Origin: Cymodocea nodosa
Taxonomy: Eukaryota > Streptophyta > Magnoliopsida > Alismatales > Cymodoceaceae
Reading direction: 5' to 3'
Assembly: GCA_036874045.1 (NCBI GenBank)
Contig: CM072336.1
Span: 23,263,501 to 23,327,500 of the forward strand
Length of the DNA: 64,000 bases
Shown here: piece after piece, positions 34,821 to 47,574 of the stretch
Numbering within the stretch: the first letter of the stretch is position 1
How the letters are laid out: each line of letters begins with the position of its first letter
Notes under the pieces: model-generated
Seen by the model: only the letters and a program-made list of their open reading frames with translations
Database searches by the model: none
What the model was told of the DNA's origin: nothing
Program-made: the position numbers and the translations under genes

Positions 34821-36580
34821 AGATAAATGCATAGATATGTACATGTAAAAATATTATATGCAACTGCATGCAATGGGTTGGCTATTCCTACATATACGTG
34901 CGTACGTATGAATCGGAACCAATTGCATGTACATATATATATATCGTCTATTCATTTCCTGGCTAGCTTGTTCTCAACAACATATGCATGCTTTGTCAAA
35001 CCACTCTATTATTTCATATGGGCTATTTCTATTGCGAAATTAATTAGTGAGAAGGGACTTCCTAATTAATTAACCATGATGTGCATAATTTTCTTAAACT
35101 CGATCTGTAAACATTTTTAAAATAACATACACAACTTTCAATTGGAAAAAGAGGATCTGTTGGTACAAATTAATCCTAACCCTACTTTATGAAATACACG
35201 GCCGGCCCCCCTATGACATGACTTTTATCACAGGAAAGACTTGTTGATAGTAATTTACGTGCATGCAATGCATTGTTTGTTGATTAAAAGCCCATCCATC
35301 CCAACTGTTGAGGAGAGAAAGAAAGGACTTCCGTTGAATAGCACCCACAAAGCCCGGATCACTAAAAGCCCATCCATCTCATTCGGCCCGTTAGAATAGA
35401 CAAAATATTTATCTTCTCCATATAACAGATAAATATAAGTTCATTTACGGGTATATCAAAATCACAACTTCGGTCATCAAATGCATGCAATCCATTGCCC
35501 GCCTTTAATTTACGAAATAACACATGTGCTGGCACCCACAAAGAAACCCGTTAAAAGATGTAGTTTTAAGCACTTATAGTATTTTTTGTTGTAAATGACA
35601 ACTCTCTTCTTCGTCTCATGTAGTGCACGTAAATGTTTTCTCAGGCTCAATCATTTTCATTGGCATGCACAAATGACGTCCTTTTTGTATCTCTTCCTCT
35701 CACATCCAATCTTTTTTATTAGCGCATGCAGACGTCTCCTTGCATCTAATCTTTTTCACTAATGTATGTAGATGATGTCTTCCTAGCGTCTGATCTTTTT
35801 TAACATCAAATCTGACAAATTTTCAATGTACCCACAACTAGAATATAGCAGCAATTTTCCATTTTTCATAATGGATAACTGCGTACTAGCCAACTTTCTC
35901 ATATGCTCTTTACTGTAATATTACATTAAAATGTAAACATCCAATTTGAAATTAATTAATTAGTAATAAATAAAGATAGATATCAATATACTAACTTGTA
36001 TTGTATTTTAAATTTAATTAACGTGGGATTAATCAAATTCCTTTAATTTATTCTTTTTGAGTTTATATATATTTGATCCTCTTAATTATGCTACATTTAG
36101 AAATAGCATCGGCATCAAAGTTTTATTTGAAAAATTGCCCGTTTTATATGCTTATTTTGTGAATGACATAAGCTATGACAATGATTTTCCATGGACCAAC
36201 TCCCATCGGTTTTTGGAAAAACACTGGTTTTAAACTAAAATTTAGAAGCTGCGTTCCAAAAAAAGCAAAAATCATGGGTGCATTCAAATGTATTTTTTAG
36301 TAGAAAAACTACCGCAATTTCAAATGGAAACATAGATCGAATTAGCTAGTTTTCAAAAGCCTTTTTCCCAGAAATATCACAAATTTAACCAATCAAGCCC
36401 ACATCATATATGTACATTTTCCCTTTCTGTGTAACCAACAATAAAGAGAAAAGTTATTCATAATTTTTATTAAATTTCAAATCTTTGGACATATAAAGCC
36501 ATCACCATTATAGAAAGAAAACCACAGTTTTGGCCAAATCACATTCAAAACTAAATGCACTGTAACCCAGCTCCCATATC

Positions 36581-36652
<72 letters not shown>

Positions 36653-38984
36653 TCCTCCATTCATAAGCTCAGGAAGTGAAAGCTGGTGATGGACGGATGC
36701 TGCCAAGCTTGCAGGAGGCATTGGAAGCTTTCTTGAAATGGAGACGGTGACTGGCTTTGGGGAGGATGGGTCTGAGTGAGCTGTCTTTACCAGTGGGCAA
36801 GGATAAGGAAGCTGCCTTCCAATGGAAATCCATCAGCCTTTATTCTTGTCAGGCATCACTTCATATATTTAGGGTTTCTGAGTACGTACGTACGTACTCC
36901 GAAGTTTGAGAATACAATAGGGTGAAAAAGAAAAAAAGATCTTGCTTAGATTTCATTTGCCTCGGCATATATCTATACCAACAGATTCCTCAATTATCTT
37001 CCAAAATTGAACTTACGGGTATCACTTGAATTCGAGTTCATATAATGGATTCTATTTTATTGGATGTTCACACTTGGATACAAAAGAGATTAATTCGGTT
37101 GAATTACAAGTCCATTTATTGTATTGTCTTCTTACATTTTTCTTTCCATCTTTACAATTAGCCAAATGTGTAACAAGCAGAGGATCCAACACAACCACAT
37201 ACATATATGATGCATAAATGGAAAGAACTAAACCAACTATTAATGTATATAATGTAATTGGATAAAAAAAATTTAGCTATAAAAGAATTCAAAATGATGG
37301 GGGTCAACCACAAGGCGGAAAAATATATAGCACTATACTCCAGTTTGTCTTCTCCTCTATCATAAAGATTATAAGACAAGAAGTCTTACTACCTTAATTC
37401 CAAAGCAAAAACATTACCTATACGAAAATCTTATTAGTTGTCCATGAGACAAAAGAAAGTAGCACATCTGCAATTTCTGGCATGGGACTGTTGTGTTGAA
37501 TTCCCTAACTTGCTTTCCTTAGAACCTTCAACAGAAATTCCACATGTTAAGTTCAGAATTGGACCAAGTGAAACAAGAAGGCTTCACAAGTTTTTTGATT
37601 TTTTATGACCTAGTGCAGTTGTAGGTGGCCAAGAATAATAACCACAGATTCCTTTTCCAAAGAAAAACACAGAGATGCCCTTTGCCAAAAAAAAGAATGT
37701 TTTCATTTCATTCATATTTTCAAAGTGGATTGTTATATCTATGTGCATAACAAATTTTTCCATGATTTATGAATTGACATATTATATAGTCAACTAAAAA
37801 TTAGATAGGACCTTTAAAGGGAAGAAAATGTAATATATATGTCATAAAGTCTTCATATTATTTAAATTTCAAATAAGATTTACTTAATCTATATTCTGAA
37901 ACCAGAAAAATGTCTTGTGCATGTACAAGAGTAAAATCTTAATGAACCTAAAGGGAATATATATTTCCAATCCACTTTTCACCAAAATTGAATTACTACA
38001 AAGGTTTCAAAAAGGGAAAAGGCTTAAACAAATTTATTACTGGAGTAATATAAATTCATGTTTTGGTCTAAGAACATTGTATTTCTCTCTCAACTAAGTA
38101 AAATAGTTCAATTAATTAGGAAAAATGGTAATTGTAGTATTCTTCAATGTTTGAAGCAAAAAATATTACCATTATGATACATACATACATACATACATAC
38201 ATACATACATACATACATAACATTATGATTCTTCCATCTTATTTGGATCTGTACGACTAAATTTGTGCCGTCTAGGGTTTGGTGGGTTTATATCTAACCA
38301 GGAATTGATTGAATGAGTCTACATTTCCTACTTCTTCTAGCAAAAGGGACATGGTTTCTCAAATTAAGCATGATCTCCAAGATATTTCAAACTAAAATTT
38401 TGTATGATTATCAATCTACCTTCTCATTTTGTCCTGTCATAGCCCATCACAATTGGGTTCCTTTGATATATTGAAAGAAAAAAAAACCCACACACACATA
38501 TATGTTGTTGTTTGCATCAATCTAACCATTGCAAACTTTATATGGTTGCAGTGATGGTCTAATCAGATGCAAATGAATCTCCATCTAAAATAGAATGAGA
38601 GATGAGCTTCTCTTGTGCAAATCAAGAAACGCCACCAAACAAAAGAACTGAAAATGACAAGAGAGAGACATATATGCCACACCACACCTTCCACAGTACT
38701 TTATTAGCCACCTTGAGTTCAATTCACCCTTACCCATGTGTACCATTCACTCCCCCAGCATTGCCCAGCTCCTCTCCCTCACAAAGCCCTCTCATTTCCT
38801 TTCCGTCACCACCCATAACAAAAAAGGTACTCCATCCTACTATAACCAGCATTCCTCTCCACTCAGGTGGCAATGTTAAACACTGTGGAAAAAGCCAGTG
38901 AATTGGAAAGCTAGAGAGGGAAATTGGTGTGCATTACTTAGTGGGTATATGGTTCATAGACAACAACTTCATAAACCCATCTCT
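34821..38984. other. intergenic sequence between FT-like and MADS genes
   Basis: No gene is recognised. It has (GA)n(TG)n at 36,583-36,649, GTAC repeats near 36,885-36,897 and (ATAC)n at 38,176-38,218. The stretch 35,640-35,830 has loose repeats of an AATCTTTTT...GCATGCAGACGTCT pattern. The MADS promoter probably lies in the right end. Confidence 0.5.
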
Positions 38985-38995
38985 CATATATAGTA
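38985..38995 (+). promoter_or_regulatory. candidate TATA box of MADS gene
   Basis: CATATATAGTA is followed by CT-rich sequence (39,020-39,180). A possible 5' UTR intron could end at CAG 39,319-39,321 (TTGTTTCAG), a feature common in AG-type genes. Both are inferred only. Confidence 0.35.
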
Positions 38996-39368
38996 AACAC
39001 ACAAGATCCTTTTTGCCACCCTCTCTCAGTAGAGAAGGTACAGTCTCTAAGTAAGATAAGACCATCCACCCTTTCTCCCCTTCCCTCCCCTCCCCCCCCA
39101 CAATCAAATTCTTCCTTCCTAAGATCTCAGCCTACACAGCTAGCTAGATCTTTGTATCTCTCTTTCTTTTTCTTTTCCTCTAGGTAGAGTTGTTTCCTAG
39201 GACCACAATTCTGGTCCACCACACCTGTTTCAGGTTCCATAAACCCATGATGAGAAAGCCATCATGATCACAAACTCCATGTTTCTTCATTTGTTTTGTC
39301 TTTGCCATTGTCTTGTTTCAGATAGCTAAAAGGTGAGCAGCTTCAGGAAAAGGAGAGGGCACGACAAC

Positions 39369-42300
39369 ATGGGAAGAGGGAAGATTGAGATAAAGAGGAT
39401 AGAGAACACCACAAACAGGCAGGTCACCTTCTGCAAGAGGAGGAACGGACTGCTTAAGAAGGCATATGAATTGTCTGTGCTTTGCGACGCCGAGGTCGCG
39501 TTCATCGTCTTCTCCACCAGCGGCCGCCTCTACGAGTACGCCAGCAACAGGTGAGATCGATACACACACGTGTCTATGAAATACTTCTAATTAATTAAAA
39601 TTTCCCCTTTTCTTCCTTTGAGATTGTTTTTGATCTTCATATATATATGCCAAGATAACACATCGCCCTTAAATTTCTATGACGTTTTGGATCTTGGCTT
39701 GGATCATTAATGGTCATTTGCGCCGTGATCTTTTTCTTCTTTTAGTCTAGATCTGTTTAATTGCTGGTTCTAAAGTACATACGAACTTGGGAAATGTTTG
39801 GATCTGGCTTGGTTTTTATGAGTAACGTTATGATTCGACTTCTTCTGGTAGATCGAATTAACCAAAGTGGAAAAGATATATATCGAAGCAGTAGTACTCA
39901 TCCTTGTGGTAGATAGATTTCAAGACATGTTCTTCTACTCCTTTCTTTTTTCCTGTTTGCTTTTCTTCTATTTTGGTGGGTTAACATATACTTGATTCTT
40001 TCACCTTTCTTTTTTTTCATGGTCTCAGACCATATCTTGCTTGGTATGGAAGATGGTTAGATCTGTTGAAGCAGCGGCAGATTGGTAGTAATGGTAAGCA
40101 TACCATATTTTGATATGAAAGAAGAAAAAAGGAAGATCTAGCTCTCAAAACCCTTGGATTTCCTCTTTACCATTTCTCTTCTCCTTCCACCCCTCACCTC
40201 CCTTTTCCTATCGTCTTCTTGCCCTCTCTCTCTCTCCCTCTCTCTCTCTCTCTCATTTTGCTTGTTCACGTCACCCATCTGCAGAAGCAGAAGAAAGACT
40301 GCTGATACGGATCTGTCAGCAACCACCCATTGGTCCAAAGCACGAGACGTCCAGTACTTACTCACTGGTCAAACCTTGACATATGTTCCTGTTCACGTCT
40401 CTCCTACTAATCCCCAAACCCTCATCCAATCCCATCACACGCACACGTATGTTACAGGAATGACAAAGAGAGGGAGACGTACCAGAAAATGAACGAACCA
40501 AGCAAGGGTTAGGGCAGGGTCTTAAGGTTTAGGGTTTATTCGATCACTCGTGTCTTTCTTGTTAAAACGCTCGGTCTGTCTTCTTCTCAACCTTTCCTGC
40601 TAAACCAGTTCCCTCTCTGTTGAGCTCATTGTCACGAAAACCTTAGGGATCAGGAGAAAACCCTAATGAGATCATGACTGGCAAAGATGAGAGCCCTGTG
40701 AAAGAGAGAGAGGAGGACGGTAAGGACTGCAGGCCAGCGACCAATGGGAAATATGTACGTTTGGTTTTGCAGCACTGCAAACATGGGGAGTAGGCAAACA
40801 ATAGAGCATCACTGGGATCATTGGTTAATATGCTGATCACCAGTGTGACACCCAGGGGGTAAGATCGTGACCTCCAAGGTGGCGTATTCACAGGTAGCCA
40901 CGTGGACCAGCAAACTGCTGGCCAATCATGTGATCGGATCATGTGCCAGCGTGGCAGAAGGGGGACCGACCATTCTGCTGCTCGTGGAAATTAAGGTTAA
41001 GGTGACGAAGGTGTATTGGGAATTGGTCCTGGTAACGTATTAACTTTACTTTAAATTTAAAAGAAATTAGTCCACTATAAAAAAGATTATGTTCATGCAT
41101 ACATTAGTTTTAATTTAGTAAACAAGCAGTGCCGAATTATGTTATATATTCAAGTTTTGGTAGTATGGGATAAAATATCTTTGTCGATTGTACATGTAAA
41201 TGTTATTTGTCTTAATTAAGTTAATTAATTATTAGTATAATTGTTCATGACGCCTCCTTCCTTCCATGAGATGAAATTCGTCATCTTATATTTTCATATT
41301 GCGATTTTTAGGCAACATACAAGTGGTCATATATGGTAGACCATGTTGTTGCCCTACAAGAATTACATGTCCAATCTAAAAGTTTCAATTTGGTTGGTCG
41401 CAATATTACATGTAATTGCTTAACTAAATTATCATGTTTAGCTAATTGAGTGACATTTAAAGAACTCAATTTCGTATGACCAAATTTCAAAGCTAATAGT
41501 TATAAAAACTCGAACATTCTAATCCAATTAGTGAACATCACATGCATGTAGGATCTCCTTTCATTATTTATGCCTTACCTTCATCAATTTACGTTTGTCC
41601 AAATTCAGATTCCATGTGTTCTTTTTATCTTAGACATCTCCATTGTATACTCTGGATTAAGAAGCCTTATGTTCTAACTTGGTGAGGACTATGATGCAGT
41701 GTCAAAGCTACTGTTGAGAGGTATAAGAAAGCCTGCCAGAATAATTGTGGTAGTGCAAACACGGAGCCCACTGTTGAGGTTACCATCTTTTCTTGTTATT
41801 ATCATTATCATGTTCTTCTTCTAAGCTGGCTAATAAGTCTTAGCTTTGAGCTTTTGATTAACCAATTTCATATAAGTTATAATGTTATGTTTCTTATAGA
41901 TTCTCATTTTTTTACTTGCATTATGTCTCTTAATAATCGAATCTTTGATTCTTTCAATGCACTTCTTTTTGATATTGGTAATACCGTTTTTACTTAGATT
42001 TGAACTTGACTAGAACGTTCTTCTCTTTAAACTTAAAAAAAAAGGCAGATAAACTGTGTTATCCATTGTATGTTGGATATCAAATACTCATTTTAATGGA
42101 CATTGAAAATCCATAACATTGAGCGCCATTTCTTTGTAGAACTGATCCTTGATGAATGCACTATTTTCAAACTATCCATAAAGTTGCACCATCAAAAATT
42201 ATGCTTGCTCTTGCTTCTTCATCTTGACATCTTTTGGGTTTTCTTCTTTTCTGACTAGAGAATTATTGAAAAACCCAGGACTACCAAAAACAGGCATCAA

Positions 42301-43129
42301 GATTGAAGCATAGTATCGGCCTTATACAGAATGAAATGAGGTGAGCTTAGATCGACCCTTTATTATTATTATTATTATTATTACTACTACTTGAGTATAT
42401 GTACATGTACTGATTGAAACCCTAATTAACATTTGTTCTTACTTTTCCTACCCAGAGAATATCTTGAAAAACCATCGGTAACCATGAGAGACAAGGAGCT
42501 AAAGGAGAAAGAGCAGAGGTTGGAGAAAGCCATCCAAAAAATTAGAACCAGAAGGGTAATTATGTAAATAATTTTCTTGATCTTCAGTATTCATAGGCTT
42601 GGCTGGTTCTCATACGTACTATTTTCATGGAAACATGTAGGCTGAAGTGCTTCATGCTGAAATCGAGTGCATGCGGAAGAGGGTGAGCACTGGGTCTAAA
42701 CATTTCCTTCAAATATACATGTTATTACCACTAATCTATGACCTTATCTCTATTTGGTTGAGATCTTTTAGGAATTTGAACTGAAGAATGCCAACATGTA
42801 CCTAAGAGCTCAGGTTACTTATATATTTTATATATACATGTATATGTATTTATTCCACCATTCTCGTGGACCCATTTGACCCTTCTACTTCCATGAATCA
42901 TTACTTACTACAATCTAATTAAACTAGTCGATGGTATGTGTAGATAATAGATAACGAGCAGCGATTGCAACAACAAATGAACATGTTGCCGTCGGTGGCA
43001 ATGGAGGCAACAGAGTGCGAGATCATGCCACCAACGTATGATGCTAGGGACTTTCTTCAGGTGAATCTAATGGAGGAGCCCAGTCATCAGTACATGCAGC
43101 AGCAGTCAACTACCCTTCAACTAGGGTGA
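39369..43129 (+). CDS. MIKC MADS-box protein, AGAMOUS subfamily, SEEDSTICK/AGL11-like (D class)
   Basis: Seven exons join in frame to 230 residues: 39,369-39,550, 41,700-41,778, 42,279-42,340, 42,456-42,555, 42,641-42,682, 42,772-42,813 and 42,944-43,129. Lengths 62, 100, 42 and 42 for exons 3-6 are the MIKC pattern, and all junctions are GT..AG. Residues 1-60 are the MADS domain ([32 protein letters not shown]). The I region (VERYKKACQ), K domain ([32 protein letters not shown]) and a C terminus with [12 protein letters not shown] and LQLG at the end follow, fitting D-class factors of ovule and seed identity. They bind CArG boxes as dimers. Intron 1 is 2,149 bp, typical for this family, where control elements lie in it. 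Odd points: Ser51 where Arg is usual ([10 protein letters not shown]), loss of an INAQ-like block at the exon 2/3 joint, and a diverged K2 part. The ATG at 39,369 is the first in frame; codons upstream lack an ATG. Confidence 0.93.
40218..40254. repeat. CT-rich microsatellite in MADS intron 1
   Basis: A run of CTCTCTCTC with one CCC interruption. GA/CT runs in first introns of AG-type genes are known binding places for BBR/BPC proteins; here this is only a suggestion. Confidence 0.6.
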
Positions 43130-46100
43130 GGCTCTTGGCTTTCGTTGCTAGTTTTCATCAATGTTTTGTGTAGAGAGATGGATGGGTGATGACAAACCTA
43201 TTAATGATCAAGAGGAGGTAGTTTTGATCTTCTAAATTGAGAAAATGTCAACCATCTGTGTTGGTATCAAAGTGGATGGTGGTTGCATATGATAAATCCA
43301 AGACTCTAATTTCTCAATCTAAATACTTACTAAAGAATAATTATTGATCAATGTATTTTGCCATCAATCTATTGGTTGGCAGTAATGAACCATCGATGAT
43401 TTTGCCTTTTTTGTTAAGTGGTTCATGATGGAGTTTCTATTGTCAAGTTAACTACAAATTTTCTGTCATTTTGAATGATGAAATTCTCATTGTTAAAAAC
43501 CATTGGTAACTTATTATCTGCAAATTTTCTATCAGTATTAAGTGCTAGCTTGTTAATGAGAATGAATTTTTCTTGGAAACTGGGATTTAAATTTATATAT
43601 TTTCAAATATATTCCATGGGCATGCATTTTTCAATAAAAGAGAATCTTTTTGATACTGCATACAAATAAACATTTAATTTAGATGTAAATATTTTGCATA
43701 TGCAAAGACTTGTAAAAAAAATTAGAACACTATTAATTTATATATGGAGAGTTTTTAGCTAGAAGTGGTGGCATACCAGACAGAATATATTAAGGTACCA
43801 TATAGTTTTGGAATGGAATATTGAAATACAGCATTCGAGTCAAATTTGTGAAATATATTGCACAATATTTTTACATTTGAAAAATATAAAATAATAATAA
43901 CTACTAAAATATTATAATATTAAAAATAAAAAATACAATATATTAACAACACACCTGGTGATGATCTTCATGGGCATTTGGCAGGTCCCATTTTCTCCGT
44001 AAAACTCGTTCCCCAATGAATATTCAAATTAGTATTTTATGATATATATCATTATATATGGAATTTCATTAATACGGTAAATTACTAAAAATATTATTTA
44101 TTACAAATAATGAATATCATAAACAAAAAACTATAATTTCTAAACAAAGGGGCCTGGTCTTTCATGAGGGAAATCATGTAAACTGGGAGTGTAGCGTGGG
44201 TAAAATTCTTGAGGACCACGAGTTCAAGCTTTGCCTTCTATGAATTCGACTATATATATATATTGCCTCATCTGGTTGAAGAAGATTAACAAAAGAGATA
44301 GGAGAAATCACGAAAGATTCTGAGAGGCCAATGAAATTTCTCATGTATGAAGTGGAGTGATATCATCAAACTCTTGAGGAAGGAGCTCACTATAATCACC
44401 ACTAAAGATGAGGAAAGGAAGATTGAAGCTTGCCATGAAAGGTATTGTGCCTACTATATATATTTGTCTAGGCCACTTAATGGATGGTTGCATGGTAGCT
44501 AGGGAATGACATCAAAAGTGATATTAGGACCATATCCTCCAAAGATATTAGAGAGAGGTTCCTACATCTTCTAACACCAGAACATTCAACAAATCTCATG
44601 GCTGAATCTTCAAACTCGGTAAATAAGAACAACGATATAAAAGCAGTAGAGAAGGACCCTTTGGTATTAAGAAGAAATAAGACATTTTTTTGAAAAATAT
44701 CTCTGATCTATTTATTGGCTGAAAGAACCTTTTTTTGCTTCATTGACAATTCGTATTCTCCTTAGAAGTTCCTTGGATAGATTCATCTCCACACAAATAA
44801 CCGTCGAGTCTTGGTCAGGTAAATCACTAGAGATCGGAGTGAGCACACAGGCATTGACCAAGTGAGCCCCTCCATCCCAGAATGCCTCCCCAACAGACCA
44901 TCATGCATCATTATGCACCTCTCTAGGGAAAGATCTCAATAACCTTGAGTGACAATCGAGATACCATTTCAAAACCTAGTTTCCAATTTTGCCTAGGGTG
45001 AAAATGATTGACAATGAATGCTTCACCCTTCACCAGTGCAGTTGATAATAATGGAGTCATTATTATCAAAAGATGGCTAAGTCTATCAACTAAATCAACC
45101 TACTTTAATATCACTTATTGTGATGGATTGGCTGTATTAAAAAGAGTGAATAGTGAAGTTTAGAATAATTTTGCACTAATGAAATGATATGATAAACTTA
45201 TGTAATGAATAAAATGATTTGAGTGAATTTCCACAAATAAGTACTGAGAAGAAGAAAATTGAAAATGCAAATTGCAAGAACACAAGTGAATTTATAATAG
45301 TTCACTTATAATCTAAGTTATGTCCATTCCTCAAGTTTCATGCTTGAGTCATACACTAAACAGTGTTAAAAGGTTAAGAACTTACCGTTTACAATCTTCT
45401 TGATATAACATCAATTCTTTCCTCTTTAAAATTTGATCTCTCTTTTATATAGACATCAAAGCAATTAAATGAGTCAAAAAGATCTCCAATGGATGTCTTA
45501 GGGCAATGAATGGCTTGTGAGAGTGTGGGACAAGTGGGAATTTTGCACTAATAGGCGAGAGTGAAGCTTAGAAGGCAATGAGGAAGTTAGGTGTCTTCAA
45601 TTTGCAACCAATAATGATCGATGTAGTGGTCTAAGAGTCCATGTATAATAGTTGAAAATATTTTACAGTGGCTGTTGAATCAATATGCCATTTTAATCAT
45701 CAGCATGTTGTTAGCTTTAATGGTCAAATAGAGTGATATGCTGTTAAATTGAGTAATAAGGTTCACTTATTGAAATTTATATTGTCGTGTAATGGTTTTG
45801 TATTGTATTCCTTGTAATAAACTAATATATACAAGCAAATTTGTATTAATCATTAAATTTTGCATCATTTAAATTTACCGAGAAAAAATTTCCTAACATG
45901 ATTAATATTTTAAATTACAATTTCATGTTAGAATTTAATAACCAATCCCATATAGTGAAATTGATAGACTAAAGATTGACTTTTTTGTTAGATTCTGATA
46001 GGTTTGAAAAATGTCTTTCAAAAAGTGTCTGTTCCGGAATAATGAACCTACAAAATCCCTCATATCGTATATATCTTGTTAAATCCAGGTATTGTGGAGA

Positions 46101-46384
46101 TTTCCTCATTTCCATCCTAAAGCATTTGTCTTAAATTTCCTGTTTATTGAAGAAATCCCATTATTGGCTTACCCCTTGTCGAACCATAATTCCATATGGA
46201 TCAATCTAGCAATGAAGGAATACATATTCTGTTTAATGAATCACAAAATTTTAGCAACTCACGGATTCGTGGAATACTCACAACCCAAGTGGTTGAAAAC
46301 CATGGCATTTTGGCGGGAGACAGGAGTGCACTACATCAAAGATTATTGTATACTGATATTGAAAGTACCACCATCCTTCCCTGA
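43130..46384. other. intergenic sequence after MADS gene
   Basis: AT-rich; no gene is recognised on either strand. In particular, no minus-strand ORF of 60 codons or more is present, which excludes an easily seen second domain for the dehydratase gene on the right. Confidence 0.5.
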
Positions 46385-47500
46385 TTAGCGATGAGTGTTA
46401 TTGCATACTGGAGTAGTAACCATGCCTTCTACATCATCAGAGCTATCAAGCTGGGGCTGCCTCTCCACCCCTGGCATTCTCAAGGTTCTCGGGTGAGGTA
46501 ACAAAGCACCTGAAACGTCACCCCACCAACCGGGATTGCTTACATACCACTGCATTGTCTTCCTCAGCCCCTCTTCCCATGTTGTGCGCTCTGACCAACC
46601 CAACTTCCTCAGTTTCTCAACATTCAGGAAGTACCTTTGATCATTGAAGGGCCTGTTGTTGACAAACTTGATCGTTGAAATAGGATCCAAGGAGAAGAGC
46701 TTGCAGATATCCTTTGCTACATCAATGACCCTTCTTTCATTTGTGGTCCCAATATTGTAGATATGACCAATTTCCCCTTGGTGGAGAACAACCTCAAATG
46801 CCTCAGCCACATCCTCACAATAAAGATAGCTCCTTACATTCGTTCCATCTCCATGAATTGGAAGGGGCATTCCCTTCATGGCCAAAAGAATGAACTTTGG
46901 AATGAGCTTCTCGGGAAACTGGTTTGGGCCATACACATTGTTTCCCCTGGTGGTTATGACTGGTAGACCATAGGACCTCCCATATGCCATAACAAGCATT
47001 TCAGCTCCAGCCTTGGTGGCAGAATATGGGTTTGTGGGGAGTAGTTGGGATGCCTCGTGATTTCCAACTACGGTATCTTCTTCTGACTCACCATAAACCT
47101 CATCTGTGCTTACATGGATAAATCGCTTGATTCGACCATTAAGCTTGCATGCTTCCAGTAGGACATGTGTTCCATATATGTTGTTGCTGGTGAACTCAAA
47201 GGAGTTTCCGAAAGAATTGTCAACATGAGTCTGGGCAGCAAAGTGCATGATGGTGTCAATGCATTCTGCTTCCAAAAGGTAATTGACAAGGTCAGCACTG
47301 CCAATATCACCCTTGACAAACTTGAATTTGGGGGATGATTGGGCTGGGAGAAGATTCTTCAAATTGGAGCAGTAATCAAGTTTGTCAAGAACCACAATAC
47401 TGTACTCTGGGTAGTTATGGATCAGACGGTTAGCCACATGTGAAGCAATAAATCCAGCTGCCCCTGTAACTAAGATATTCTTTGGTGTATATGCTGCCAT
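46385..47500 (-). CDS. UDP-glucose 4,6-dehydratase, RHM N-terminal-domain type
   Basis: A single coding exon of 371 residues. It belongs to the short-chain dehydrogenase family and matches the first domain of plant rhamnose synthases (RHM), which turns UDP-glucose into UDP-4-keto-6-deoxyglucose. Visible are the NAD-binding TGAAGFIAS (12-20), STDEVYGE (131-138) with the catalytic Thr-Asp-Glu, YSATK (159-163) with Tyr and Lys, and the RHM-type SGALLPHPRTLRMPG near 330-344. Full RHM proteins have about 670 residues with a C-terminal epimerase/reductase domain (UER). Here the frame stops in the linker, and no UER sequence is seen to the left. A GT donor-like site (GTATGC, 46,403-46,408) just before the stop leaves room for a missed exon, but none was found within 3 kb. 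So it is either a one-domain enzyme or a gene cut at the linker. It acts in the cytosol. A 5' UTR intron is predicted upstream. Confidence 0.9.
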   Translation of the reverse strand: MAAYTPKNILVTGAAGFIASHVANRLIHNYPEYSIVVLDKLDYCSNLKNLLPAQSSPKFKFVKGDIGSADLVNYLLEAECIDTIMHFAAQTHVDNSFGNSFEFTSNNIYGTHVLLEACKLNGRIKRFIHVSTDEVYGESEEDTVVGNHEASQLLPTNPYSATKAGAEMLVMAYGRSYGLPVITTRGNNVYGPNQFPEKLIPKFILLAMKGMPLPIHGDGTNVRSYLYCEDVAEAFEVVLHQGEIGHIYNIGTTNERRVIDVAKDICKLFSLDPISTIKFVNNRPFNDQRYFLNVEKLRKLGWSERTTWEEGLRKTMQWYVSNPGWWGDVSGALLPHPRTLRMPGVERQPQLDSSDDVEGMVTTPVCNNTHR

Positions 47501-47574
47501 TTGATCCTCTCAATCTTTAAAACACCTGTGCCAACGATGCTTTTCTAAATGGATTCCTGGAGAAAACGACAAAC

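Noticed and set aside
39333..39368. N-terminal extension of the MADS protein
   Set aside because: The open frame upstream begins with GTG, not ATG. The MGRGK start at 39,369 is the usual one.
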